Positions 38,679 to 46,542 of a DNA stretch of 56,708 bases are shown piece by piece. Below the pieces are notes generated by a model. It did no database searches. It was not told the DNA's origin and worked only from the letters and a program-made list of their open reading frames with translations. Source of the stretch: Veillonella sp. AM51-8BH (GTDB lineage: Bacteria; Bacillota; Negativicutes; Veillonellales; Veillonellaceae); contig NZ_QSDY01000007.1 in the NCBI RefSeq assembly GCF_003463825.1, positions 1 through 56,708 of the forward strand, written 5' to 3'. Within the stretch, counting starts at the first letter, position 1, and every line of letters begins with the position of its first letter. The translations under genes were made by a program, and so were the position numbers.

Positions 38679-39872
38679 TTATTTATTTTTTACTAATTCC
38701 ACAACTTCTTTCATAATATTATGGGCCAATTCAGATTTTTTCATATTCGGCATTTCTTTTGGTTCTTTATGCGGATATAAGAAGTAACCTTCATTCGTAT
38801 CTACATTAAAGCCTGCATTAGATTTACTAACATCATTTGCTACGAGCATATCTAAGTTTTTTCTAATTACTTTATCTTGACCGTATTTAATAACATGCTC
38901 AGTTTCTGCTGCAAAACCTACAAGAATTTGATGATTCTTTTTAGCACCTAAACCTTGTAATATATCTGGATTTTTAACAAGTTCTAATGTCATGGACTCC
39001 ATTTTCTTTATTTTTTGTTCTGCCTTGTGAAGGACTCTAAAATCAGATACTGCTGCCGCCATGATAACCACATCTACCTCGCCATATCGAGATTCAACAG
39101 CATTTTGCATAGATAAAGCAGAGTCAACAGGAACAAAATCCACTCCACTAGGTAGGGCTAAAGATGTGGGTGCACTGATCAAAATAACGTTAGCCCCCAT
39201 CCGGGCTGCTTGCTCAGCAATAGCATACCCCATCTTTCCACTAGACCGATTACCGATATAACGAACAGGATCAATATTCTCTTGTGTACCACCAGCTGTA
39301 ACAAGCACTGTAATACCTTCAAGTTCATTAGATTTGCACATCTGTGATTCAAGCCAATCTACAATGGCTTCAGGCTCTGGTAAACGCCCAACACCAGTAA
39401 CCCCACAAGCAAGCCATCCTTCCGCAGGTTCCATAATATGGTAGCCAAGAGAACGTAAACCTTCCAAATTACGTTGAGTAATCGGATTGTTATACATTTC
39501 TGTATTCATAGCAGGACAAAGATATTTTGGAGCCTTAGTAGCCATTATTGTTGTTGTTAGCATATCATCTGCAATACCGGCATATATTTTACCAATTACA
39601 TTTGCCGTAGCCGGAACAACCACATATGCATCTGCCCATGTAGCTAATGCAATATGCTCCACATCCCATTGATGTACTTGTTCAAACATGTCGATAGCTA
39701 CAGGATGTCCACTAATTTCACCAAATGTTAGAGGTGATGCTATGTGAGTGGAATTTTGAGTCATAACAACCTTCACTTCAGCACCTTTTTTACGAAGCCT
39801 GCTCACTACTTCAATTGCCTTATACGCAGCAATACCTGCAGATACAGCGACAATGATATGTTTTCCTCGCAT
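38679..39872 (-). CDS. coaBC: Bifunctional phosphopantothenoylcysteine decarboxylase/synthetase
   Basis: Coenzyme A pathway enzyme of 397 residues. The flavin-dependent CoaC domain (about 1-185) has the PAMNTEMYNNP motif and the catalytic Cys in GWLACGVTGVGR; the CoaB domain has TAGGTQENIDPVRYIGNRSSGKMG. It follows rpoZ after a hairpin and ends the yicC-remA-gmk-rpoZ-coaBC unit. Confidence 0.97.
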   Translation of the reverse strand: MRGKHIIVAVSAGIAAYKAIEVVSRLRKKGAEVKVVMTQNSTHIASPLTFGEISGHPVAIDMFEQVHQWDVEHIALATWADAYVVVPATANVIGKIYAGIADDMLTTTIMATKAPKYLCPAMNTEMYNNPITQRNLEGLRSLGYHIMEPAEGWLACGVTGVGRLPEPEAIVDWLESQMCKSNELEGITVLVTAGGTQENIDPVRYIGNRSSGKMGYAIAEQAARMGANVILISAPTSLALPSGVDFVPVDSALSMQNAVESRYGEVDVVIMAAAVSDFRVLHKAEQKIKKMESMTLELVKNPDILQGLGAKKNHQILVGFAAETEHVIKYGQDKVIRKNLDMLVANDVSKSNAGFNVDTNEGYFLYPHKEPKEMPNMKKSELAHNIMKEVVELVKNK

Positions 39873-39889
39873 TTTCTTCTCCTTTTAAA

Positions 39890-39918
39890 AATTCCTTGTA
39901 TCAATGATACAAGGAATT
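39890..39918 (-). terminator. Hairpin between rpoZ and coaBC
   Basis: A perfect 13-bp stem (AATTCCTTGTATC / GATACAAGGAATT) with a three-base loop, then TTTAAAA on the minus strand. Only a short T tract, so probably partial termination or 3' end protection within the operon. Confidence 0.6.
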
Positions 39919-39925
39919 GTTTTTC

Positions 39926-40141
39926 TTATTTAATGCCTTCTTTAGTGCGTTTATAAGTCACTTCACCTTCGGCGATTTCATAAAATGCCAAGGATACAGG
40001 CTTGTCAGTTGCATGTGTAGATTCAGCTAAGCATGGTTCGCCATCTGTTAATTCACGAGCACGTTTAGCTGCCAATGTTACCAAAGTATATTTACTATCT
40101 ACTTGATTTTCCAATTTTTTCAATGGAGGTTTTACCATCAT
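39926..40141 (-). CDS. rpoZ: RNA polymerase omega subunit
   Basis: A 71-residue omega subunit: MMVKPPLKKLENQVDSKYTL, then LAAKRARELTDG, the conserved family block. The start at 40141 follows AAGGAGA and is five bases after the gmk stop; a longer open frame reading back into gmk is not the gene. The gene order gmk-rpoZ-coaBC is standard. Confidence 0.93.
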   Translation of the reverse strand: MMVKPPLKKLENQVDSKYTLVTLAAKRARELTDGEPCLAESTHATDKPVSLAFYEIAEGEVTYKRTKEGIK

Positions 40142-40145
40142 ACTA

Positions 40146-40775
40146 TCACTTCTCCTTAGACTCTTGATACTGTTTATAAATAAATTGAATTTGCTCTTTA
40201 TTGCGACTAATCTTACAGGATTCAGCTCGTAAGATAGATGCAACCTTCTCAGATGCCTCTCCGAGATCATCATTTACAACTATATAGTCATATCGATGGG
40301 CTAATGCCAATTCAGAACAAGCTAACGACAACCGTTTATCAATAACTTCTTTCGCATCTGTACCACGATTATGTAAGCGCTCAGATAGCTCAGTTAATGA
40401 CGGTGGTACTATATAGATAAATACAGCATCACTAAAACGTTCTTTAACTTGCATAGCACCTTGAATATCAATTTCTAACAGTACACTTTTACCATCATCT
40501 AATAAATCCATTACATGTTGCTTCGGTGTACCGTAGTAATTATCATATACCTTTGCATATTCTAAAAATGCATCTTCACTTAATAGAGTTTCAAACTCTT
40601 CTTTCGAGCGAAAGAAGTAATTAACCCCTTCCACTTCACCAACACGAGGTGCCCGTGTGGTCATTGAAACGGAATATACTAAATTAGGCATTTCTTTTCG
40701 AATATTCGCACAAATCGTACCTTTACCTGCGCCAGATGGCCCGGATATAACGATTAATAATCCTCTGTCTGACAT
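40146..40775 (-). CDS. gmk: Guanylate kinase
   Basis: Phosphorylates GMP to GDP. Walker A SGPSGAGKGT is near the N-terminus, followed by SMTTRAPRVGEVEGVNYFF (GMP binding) and LLEIDIQGAMQV. 209 residues. It follows remA by eight bases. Confidence 0.97.
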   Translation of the reverse strand: MSDRGLLIVISGPSGAGKGTICANIRKEMPNLVYSVSMTTRAPRVGEVEGVNYFFRSKEEFETLLSEDAFLEYAKVYDNYYGTPKQHVMDLLDDGKSVLLEIDIQGAMQVKERFSDAVFIYIVPPSLTELSERLHNRGTDAKEVIDKRLSLACSELALAHRYDYIVVNDDLGEASEKVASILRAESCKISRNKEQIQFIYKQYQESKEK

Positions 40776-40783
40776 ATGTACTC

Positions 40784-41053
40784 CTATGATTCTACTGTAT
40801 CTTCGTCTACATCATATTGCACAAGTCGATGTGCTACGGTTTCTGGTTGAATTGCAGATAATACAATTTGACCACTATCCATAACTAATACAGCACGAGT
40901 CTTACGACCATATGTAGCATCAATGAGTAGGCCCTTGTCACGCGCATCTTGAACCATACGTTTTATCGGTGCAGATTCGGGACTAATAATAGCCATAACA
41001 CGGTTAGCAGATACCATATTACCAAAGCCTATATTCAATAACTGAATACTCAT
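40784..41053 (-). CDS. remA: RemA family regulator (DUF370)
   Basis: An 89-residue protein with the family pattern [42 protein letters not shown] and a final [11 protein letters not shown]. In Bacillus RemA is a DNA-binding activator of matrix and osmoprotection genes; in Veillonella-type bacteria its targets are unknown, and the constant link to gmk and rpoZ hints at a more general role. It lies between yicC and gmk. Confidence 0.9.
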   Translation of the reverse strand: MSIQLLNIGFGNMVSANRVMAIISPESAPIKRMVQDARDKGLLIDATYGRKTRAVLVMDSGQIVLSAIQPETVAHRLVQYDVDEDTVES

Positions 41054-41067
41054 TTATGGACCTCCTA

Positions 41068-41949
41068 TTACTCTACATTCTGTACTTGTTCTCTAATTTT
41101 CTCTAACTCACATTTTAGCTGAACCACAAACTCTGTAATACTTGAATCCATAGCTTTGGAACCAATTGTATTCACTTCACGATTCATTTCTTGCAAAATA
41201 AAATCCACCTTACGACCAATGGAATTCTCATCTACAAGTGTGTTTTTTAATTGTACCACATGTGAGGTAAATCGGACAATCTCTTCCGTAATATCAGTCT
41301 TATCAGCTAATAAAGCAATTTCCTGCAAAAAACGATCTTCACTTATACTCGCCTCTAAAGACACTAAATATTCTTGAATTTTTCCCTTTATATGCTCACG
41401 ATACGCATCTACAGCACCGGCCTTTTTCTCATCAATACTCTTGATTATATTTTCCAAAATAGTGATACGAGACAATAAATCGTGTTCAATATGTTTACCT
41501 TCTATAGTACGCATTGTTATTAAGGCATCTAGTGCTTGGTTTGTAGATTCTTGTACTATTTCTGAAAGCACATCTTCTGCAATCGGAGTATCTTGTTGTT
41601 GTATCCATTCATTAGAAATGGAATTGACCGCTTGTAAAGGCACTTTTTTAGGGTCATCATAAAACTCTTCTTGAACAAGCAATTCTTGTATCTGCTTTCT
41701 CAACACACTATTTATTGTAAAGGTTTTAGGTCTTTCCCCTGCATCCTGAATAGAAACAGATACTTCAACTTTACCACGAGTAATCCGATCTTGTACTAAT
41801 CCACGAATAATACTTTCAAAAGGGTTGATTTGCTTTGGACTACGTATAAATAAATCCAAGAATCGTGCATTTACAGACTTAATTTCTACCGTACAGGTAA
41901 TGCCATCTTTGGTTGCCGTGCCAGAACCAAAACCGGTCATACTTTTCAT
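41068..41949 (-). CDS. YicC/YloC family endoribonuclease
   Basis: A 293-residue protein with the YicC start MKSMTGFGSG, the RNA-binding N-terminal domain and the DUF1732 C-terminal domain (QEMNREVNTIGSKAMDSSI). YicC members are single-strand-preferring endoribonucleases; Bacillus YloC is the counterpart. AAGGAGG precedes the ATG. It is the first gene of the remA-gmk-rpoZ-coaBC unit, divergent from rqcH. Confidence 0.9.
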   Translation of the reverse strand: MKSMTGFGSGTATKDGITCTVEIKSVNARFLDLFIRSPKQINPFESIIRGLVQDRITRGKVEVSVSIQDAGERPKTFTINSVLRKQIQELLVQEEFYDDPKKVPLQAVNSISNEWIQQQDTPIAEDVLSEIVQESTNQALDALITMRTIEGKHIEHDLLSRITILENIIKSIDEKKAGAVDAYREHIKGKIQEYLVSLEASISEDRFLQEIALLADKTDITEEIVRFTSHVVQLKNTLVDENSIGRKVDFILQEMNREVNTIGSKAMDSSITEFVVQLKCELEKIREQVQNVE

Positions 41950-42076
41950 ATGATATCCTCCTTAGCAGTTTTTATTATTGTACCACGAATTATACATTCC
42001 GTGTTTAAATACTAAGAATTATATGTGCATTATGTTATACTAAACTATACTTCTAAATAGAATTGAAAGGAGTACT
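41950..42076. promoter_or_regulatory. Divergent yicC / rqcH intergenic region
   Basis: A 127-base AT-rich gap between divergent genes that must hold both promoters. Several -10-like boxes exist (TATACT at 42036-42041 on plus; TATAAT and TACAAT on minus), none with a good -35, so I cannot choose the real ones. Confidence 0.35.
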
Positions 42077-43792
42077 ATGAATTTAGACGGACTTACCATG
42101 TCTGTTCTCGCTAAAGAATTAAATGAGCGATTACAAACAGGTCAAATACAAAAATTATATCAAATAGATAAAACTACATTACTATTTAAAATTCGTGCAC
42201 TTAACGAAGATCAAAGCTTGGTCATCACTGTTGGTGCAACCCCTGCAATGTATCTCAGTAAACCTATTCAAGATTTACCAAAGGAACCTAGTTCTCTATG
42301 TATGTTTCTTCGCAAACATATTGAGGGTAGCCGTATTGTAAAGGTTGAACAAATCAATGGTGACCGGATTATGTGCATCCAAACGGATAAGCTTGAAATG
42401 GATGGTTCTATTACGAGTACATTTATCTATGTGGAACTAATGGGCAAGTATTCAAACTGTATCTTTGTTCAAGATGGAGTAATTCTAGAATCATTAATTC
42501 ATGTATCACCTTTAATGAATCGTGAACGTTCTATTAGCCCTAAACTACACTATGAATTACCACCTAATGCTAATCGTGTAAGTTTAATGGATTTTGATTA
42601 TGATGAAATCAAAAATTTACTTACCTCCTTCGGTGATGGTACTGTACAACAATCTATACGTGCCATCTTTAACGGTTTTGGTAAACCTTTGTTGGATGAA
42701 GTATTATTGACTTCAAATCTTAGTGGTAATGAAATCATAAGTGACTTAAGTCTCGCGCAAGTTGATGCCTTAGCTAAGGGATTATATGAGTTAAAAGTTA
42801 AGCTCAATGAAAGTAATGGTTTGCTTACTTTAATTAATGATAATAATAAAAAAGCACACGCCACTTTTATCCTACAAAATTATAAAGTCCTTAAAGAATA
42901 TAGTACAATTTCAGAAGCCTTAGAAGAATCGATTCATAATACAAAATCCATTCACACTGCAGATAAAGAACTAGAAAAGATCTTAACAGCAGCCATAAAA
43001 AAAGAAGAAGGTCGTCATCAAAAGATTAAAGATGAATTAAATGACACCAATAAAATTGATACATATAAACTATATGGTGATATCTTAATGATTAATGCTC
43101 ACTTACAAGTTCAATATGAACCTTCTATCCAATTACCAAATCTTCTTTCTGAAGATGGAGAATTATTAACAATTCCTCTAAAGCCAAATCTTACAATTGT
43201 AGAAAACGGTCAATGGTATTATAAGCTCTATACTAAATTAAAAAATCGTAAGGTCAGTGGTGAATATCAACTTAATGCTAGTACTACAAAACTTGAATAT
43301 CTCAAATCAATTTTATATAGTATTTCATTAGCCACTACCCGTGAAAGCTTAGAAGAAATTCGTAAAGAATGTATGGATGCAGGCATTATCAAAAAATCGA
43401 AAAAGCCATTATCATATAAATTAGGTAAATCAAATTACATTCATTTAACCATCGATGAAGGTGAAATATTTATTGGCCGTAACAATCAACAAAATGAAGA
43501 TTTGACTCATCGATTTGCGAAACCAACAGATATTTGGTTCCATACACAAGATATTCAAGGTTCACATCTCATATTAAGACTTAATGTAGAGCCTGATGAT
43601 ATGATTCTATCTAAAGTTGCTCAATACGCAGCCTACTTTAGTAAGGCACGTGAAACCAGCAAAGTACCTGTAGATTATACATACATTAAAAATATCAAAA
43701 AGCCACCAGGGTCTCCACTTGGTTTTGTTATTTTTAATACTCACCAAACAATGATCGTAGAACCTAAAAAGCCTGATAATTACAATGAATAA
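42077..43792 (+). CDS. rqcH: Ribosome quality control protein RqcH (NFACT)
   Basis: A 571-residue NFACT protein, often annotated fibronectin-binding. RqcH binds stalled 50S subunits and recruits tRNA-Ala for C-terminal alanine tailing. The N-terminal NFACT-N domain (NLDGLTMSVLAKELNERL), a coiled-coil middle (about 270-340) and the NFACT-R domain with TDIWFHTQDIQGSHLIL and the closing VDYTYIKNIKKPPGSPLGFV are all present. AAAGGAG precedes the ATG. It is the only plus-strand gene and is followed by a strong hairpin terminator. Confidence 0.92.
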   Translation: MNLDGLTMSVLAKELNERLQTGQIQKLYQIDKTTLLFKIRALNEDQSLVITVGATPAMYLSKPIQDLPKEPSSLCMFLRKHIEGSRIVKVEQINGDRIMCIQTDKLEMDGSITSTFIYVELMGKYSNCIFVQDGVILESLIHVSPLMNRERSISPKLHYELPPNANRVSLMDFDYDEIKNLLTSFGDGTVQQSIRAIFNGFGKPLLDEVLLTSNLSGNEIISDLSLAQVDALAKGLYELKVKLNESNGLLTLINDNNKKAHATFILQNYKVLKEYSTISEALEESIHNTKSIHTADKELEKILTAAIKKEEGRHQKIKDELNDTNKIDTYKLYGDILMINAHLQVQYEPSIQLPNLLSEDGELLTIPLKPNLTIVENGQWYYKLYTKLKNRKVSGEYQLNASTTKLEYLKSILYSISLATTRESLEEIRKECMDAGIIKKSKKPLSYKLGKSNYIHLTIDEGEIFIGRNNQQNEDLTHRFAKPTDIWFHTQDIQGSHLILRLNVEPDDMILSKVAQYAAYFSKARETSKVPVDYTYIKNIKKPPGSPLGFVIFNTHQTMIVEPKKPDNYNE

Positions 43793-43829
43793 AAAAAGAA
43801 GCGAAGGAAATCCTTCGCTTCTTTTTTTA
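43792..43829. terminator. Bidirectional terminator of rqcH and (before insertion) the coaD operon
   Basis: A stem of about 16 bp (AAAAAAGAAGCGAAGG / CCTTCGCTTCTTTTTT), AAAT loop, with T tracts on both strands. It serves rqcH on plus. On minus it now lies beyond the transposon; removing the transposon puts it six or so bases past the stop codon of the last gene of the rsmD-coaD operon. Confidence 0.9.
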
Positions 43830-43835
43830 TAATAT
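43828..43835. repeat. Left target-site duplication
   Basis: TATAATAT, identical to the eight bases at 45561-45568 on the other side of the element; 8-bp duplications are characteristic of IS1595-family insertions. Confidence 0.9.
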
Positions 43836-43859
43836 GGCTATGTCACAACAAACAGTTGA
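43836..43859 (+). repeat. Left terminal inverted repeat
   Basis: Begins GGCTATGTCACAACAAAC and ends GTTGA; matches the reverse complement of 45537-45560 at 21 of 24 positions. Confidence 0.92.
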
Positions 43860-43875
43860 TAAATAGCCATTTTTA

Positions 43876-43899
43876 TAGGGGAGTATCAGAACTCCCCTA
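43876..43899. other. Strong hairpin at lnu(C) 3' side of the transposon
   Basis: A perfect 9-bp stem, TAGGGGAGT / ACTCCCCTA, with a six-base loop, between the left inverted repeat and the lnu(C) stop. On the minus strand it is followed by TAAAAATGG, a poor T tract, so it may be a weak terminator of lnu(C); a structure used in mobilisation is an alternative I cannot decide. Confidence 0.6.
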
Positions 43900-43916
43900 C
43901 AAACTGTTATTTGCAG

Positions 43917-44411
43917 TTATCTATACTCATTTGGAATTTCGATATGAAGTGTCTCACACAATAACTTCACATCATGTGCATCATTTTCATCAAACTCGTA
44001 TCCCAGATGGAACATTACTTGACTATATGGTTCAATACAGGAAACCTCTATTTCCTCAATTCTTCCTTTACCCGAAAAAGTTTCTACCGGAAAACAATCC
44101 CCATCATAAAGAATTTCACCTTCGTCCGTATATTCAAAACAATGCAAATCAATAATTCTGTTTTTCAAATCTTCCCATACAGTATGGTTCAATGTTGTAT
44201 ATTCCATCTTAATCTCATAAAAGCCATTAGCTTTCATTATTTCTATAAAGTTCTGATAATCGTTCTTTTCTACAAAAATGTCAATATCATTATGGGCTCT
44301 TGACTGATATCCAAGAAGAGCATCTACACCCCAGCCACCATCAAGAAAGACTTTAATCTCCGCATCTATTGCAAATTGAAGAATCTGTTTTACATCTGTT
44401 ATATTGACCAT
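43917..44411 (-). CDS. lnu(C): Lincosamide nucleotidyltransferase Lnu(C)
   Basis: Inactivates lincosamides by nucleotidylation. The 164-residue protein has the nucleotidyltransferase pattern GGWGVDALLG (25-34) followed by the metal-binding pair D42 and D44 in HNDIDIFV. Length and sequence agree with Lnu(C) as I know it. I choose the ATG at 44411, with GGAG eight bases upstream; a longer frame from 44480 would overlap the transposase gene. It lies 23 bases downstream of the transposase in the same direction, so it is probably cotranscribed. Confidence 0.88.
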   Translation of the reverse strand: MVNITDVKQILQFAIDAEIKVFLDGGWGVDALLGYQSRAHNDIDIFVEKNDYQNFIEIMKANGFYEIKMEYTTLNHTVWEDLKNRIIDLHCFEYTDEGEILYDGDCFPVETFSGKGRIEEIEVSCIEPYSQVMFHLGYEFDENDAHDVKLLCETLHIEIPNEYR

Positions 44412-44434
44412 CTTATCATCTCCACAAATTCTAA

Positions 44435-45472
44435 TTAGGCGACCAGAGGAACTGCTGGTCTGTTTGATAAATCTCTGCATTTAGCAGTTTTCAATGTTGC
44501 CAAAACGAAAGTTAAGAAGATGTTCCTTTTCTCTATGTCGCTTTCTTTGGCGTAATTTACAAGGTTATTCCACACAAGATAGTTGTTCAGATACTTGGTA
44601 GAAACACCGTTAAAGCCACGCATAAACCTCTTTAGCTGGCTATGGTAGCTATTGATATGTTGGATATTATAAATGCCTTTCTTGGCTTTGCCAGTCTTTA
44701 ACTGCACAAGGTCAATGCCATTGGCATTTGTAAATCTCACATAGGAGTTCATCTTGTCCGTAACAAGAGTGGAATTGGTCTTAATCCTACCATCATAAAT
44801 ATGATGTAAATCTCTTGTAGAAACTCTACCAGTATTCGTAATCTTGGAGATAGACAAGCCATTCCTATTAACCGCACAAGGAACACATACCTTTTCTTGG
44901 GACAAGCCTCTGATATGTGTAGAATGACCACGCTTATGAGCCTTGCGTGGCATAGCAAATGTCTTACTCTTGCTATGATTGCCCTTGTACGAGATGGCGA
45001 AAAAAGTTTCGTCAGCCTCAATAATGCCGTCAAGGGTAACATCGTCTGCCATATTCTGAAGTGCATCCAAAATCTTGTGTCTCCAAAGGAATGCGGTGTT
45101 TCTGTGAATCCCACAAGCAACAGCAGTCTTACGAATGGATAAGCCATTCATCATACAATCAATGTACTGCTCCCACACGGACAAGTCTTTTCTTGTACCA
45201 GACACAATGGAGTTCGTAGCAATCACGAAGGACTTGCCACAATCCTTACATACATATCGCTGTGTGCCATCTTTACGATGACCATTGCGAACCACATGGA
45301 TACAGCCACAAAGAGGGCATACACGACCATTTGCAAAGCGTTCCTTTGCTACGAAATCTTCAATATTCAAAGACTTTACAAAGGCAGGACTTAAAAGCAT
45401 TGTTTTAAGGCTTTCCTGCTCTGCGACAGTCAACTTACCGATAATATCTAATGCGTCTTTGATAGTAGGCAT
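44435..45472 (-). CDS. tnp: IS1595-family transposase
   Basis: A transposase of 345 residues. An N-terminal zinc ribbon (C54, C57, C77, C80 counted from an upstream TTG two codons earlier) and helix-turn-helix region precede the catalytic domain, with EADETFF, LVTDKMNSYV and the IS1595-type block INSYHSQLKRFMRGFNGVSTKYLNNYL; the last catalytic position appears to be Asn, as in some IS1595 subgroups. The start at 45472 has AAGGAGG nine bases upstream. It has a promoter whose -35 lies at the edge of the right inverted repeat. Confidence 0.92.
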   Translation of the reverse strand: MPTIKDALDIIGKLTVAEQESLKTMLLSPAFVKSLNIEDFVAKERFANGRVCPLCGCIHVVRNGHRKDGTQRYVCKDCGKSFVIATNSIVSGTRKDLSVWEQYIDCMMNGLSIRKTAVACGIHRNTAFLWRHKILDALQNMADDVTLDGIIEADETFFAISYKGNHSKSKTFAMPRKAHKRGHSTHIRGLSQEKVCVPCAVNRNGLSISKITNTGRVSTRDLHHIYDGRIKTNSTLVTDKMNSYVRFTNANGIDLVQLKTGKAKKGIYNIQHINSYHSQLKRFMRGFNGVSTKYLNNYLVWNNLVNYAKESDIEKRNIFLTFVLATLKTAKCRDLSNRPAVPLVA

Positions 45473-45511
45473 ATCCAATTACCTCCTTCGGTGGTACTGT
45501 TTCTTACTATT

Positions 45512-45540
45512 ATTATACGCTATTTCTCGTCAAAAATCAA
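45512..45540 (-). promoter_or_regulatory. Promoter of tnp-lnu(C)
   Basis: TTGATT (45540-45535), 17-base spacer, TATAAT (45517-45512). Most of the -35 box lies in the inner end of the right inverted repeat, so transposase binding there could repress it. Confidence 0.7.
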
Positions 45541-45560
45541 CCATTTGTTGTGACAGAGCC
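45537..45560 (-). repeat. Right terminal inverted repeat
   Basis: Read on minus it begins GGCTCTGTCACAACAAAT and ends GTTGA; 21 of 24 positions match the left end. Confidence 0.92.
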
Positions 45561-45568
45561 TATAATAT
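45561..45568. repeat. Right target-site duplication
   Basis: TATAATAT, identical to 43828-43835. Its last base is the third position of the stop codon of the adjacent minus-strand gene. Confidence 0.9.
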
Positions 45569-46035
45569 TATTGGTTTTCTTCTGTACGTTGTTCAGTTTG
45601 TTTCAAACTTTCACGATTTTGACGTAAGCTTTCCAATGTTTTTTCTAAATTATTTTCCACATATTTAAGAACATCGCCAGCATATTGAATGGAGCTGGAT
45701 TTCAATTCCTCAGAGGATTGGTTAGCTGCATTGATAATTTGATTAGCTTGTTCTTGAGCTTGTTTAACTAGTTCACTTTCAGCAGTTAATTTAGCAATGT
45801 AGTCTTTAGCTTGATCAATTAAAGTTTCAGCTTGACGTTGAGCATCAGCTAGTACTTTATCTTTATCGGCTACAATACGACGAGACTCTTCAAGTTCCAA
45901 TGGTAAAGACTCTTGAATAGAATCAATAATACGCATAATTTCGTCTTCCTCAACCATACGTTTTGTAGTCATAGGAATACGGCTGCTAGATTCAATAAGA
46001 ACCTCTAAATCTTCTAATAATTTTTCTGTTTTCAT
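45568..46035 (-). CDS. Coiled-coil protein downstream of coaD
   Basis: A 155-residue, highly charged, Glu/Gln/Lys-rich protein predicted to be largely a helical coiled coil from about residue 35 to the end (repeated ADKDKVLADAQRQAETLIDQA-like heptads, 20 residues per stretch at most). Such proteins next to coaD are often annotated as ATPase or DivIVA-like, but I see no ATP motif, so I do not assign a function. The start at 46035 follows AGGGGTG. The transposon inserted at its stop codon without changing the protein. Confidence 0.75.
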   Translation of the reverse strand: MKTEKLLEDLEVLIESSSRIPMTTKRMVEEDEIMRIIDSIQESLPLELEESRRIVADKDKVLADAQRQAETLIDQAKDYIAKLTAESELVKQAQEQANQIINAANQSSEELKSSSIQYAGDVLKYVENNLEKTLESLRQNRESLKQTEQRTEENQ

Positions 46036-46046
46036 ACATTTCACCC

Positions 46047-46538
46047 CTATTTATTATGGACCGTATTAAAGCGTTCTTCAAGTTTTTCCTTAACATCATC
46101 CGGAACTAAACCATCTAGCTTACCACCAAATTTTGCAAGTTCACGAATACCTGTGGAGCTGACGAAAGAGTATTTGTTATTTGTCATAATAAATACAGTT
46201 TCAATATCATCATCCAAATATTTTGCAAACAACGCACGTTGAAATTCATATTCAAAGTCACTTAAAGCTCGCAATCCTCGAATGATGATAGTCGCATTCT
46301 TAGATTTAACATACTTGTTAAGTAGACCACCTGTACAATCAATTTCAACATTAGGAATATGTTTGACAGAATTTTGAATCATCTCAACCCGTTCTTCCAT
46401 GGTAAATAAGGAATTTTTATTTGGGTTAGAGCTAACAGCAATGATTAATTTATCAACTAATCGACTGCCTCGTTCAAAAATATCAACATGTCCATTTGTT
46501 ACTGGGTCAAAACTACCCGGACATACACCTATACGCAC
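46047..46538 (-). CDS. coaD: Phosphopantetheine adenylyltransferase
   Basis: Fourth step of CoA synthesis (dephospho-CoA formation). GSFDPVTNGHVDIF contains the T/HxGH nucleotidyl-transfer motif; RGLRALSDFEYE and SSTGIRELA follow. 163 residues. It follows rsmD by four bases, the usual Firmicute pair. Confidence 0.97.
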   Translation of the reverse strand: MRIGVCPGSFDPVTNGHVDIFERGSRLVDKLIIAVSSNPNKNSLFTMEERVEMIQNSVKHIPNVEIDCTGGLLNKYVKSKNATIIIRGLRALSDFEYEFQRALFAKYLDDDIETVFIMTNNKYSFVSSTGIRELAKFGGKLDGLVPDDVKEKLEERFNTVHNK

Positions 46539-46542
46539 AGGT

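Larger units (their letters stand above)
43836..45560 (-). mobile_element. lnu(C) transposon with IS1595-family transposase (MTnSag1-like)
   Basis: A complete 1,725-bp element. The ends are 24-bp inverted repeats (43836-43859 and 45537-45560) starting GGCTnTGTCACAACAAA, three mismatches in 24. A perfect 8-bp target duplication flanks it. Inside are a transposase and lnu(C), both minus strand. The structure and size agree with MTnSag1, the lnu(C) mobilizable transposon described in Streptococcus agalactiae and reported as mobilised by Tn916 (size about 1.7 kb from memory). Intact ORFs, ends and duplication imply recent insertion. Confidence 0.92.

Noticed and set aside
40142..40273. Longer 115-codon version of rpoZ
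   Set aside because: The extra N-terminus reads antiphase through gmk; the real start at 40141 has its own ribosome site and matches omega.
43917..44480. 187-residue form of Lnu(C)
   Set aside because: The first 23 residues overlap the transposase end; the 164-residue form has a ribosome site and the expected length.
44435..45668. Opposite-strand open frames inside the transposon (for example 45285-45668)
   Set aside because: They lie antisense to the transposase, lack Shine-Dalgarno sites and show no protein family pattern.
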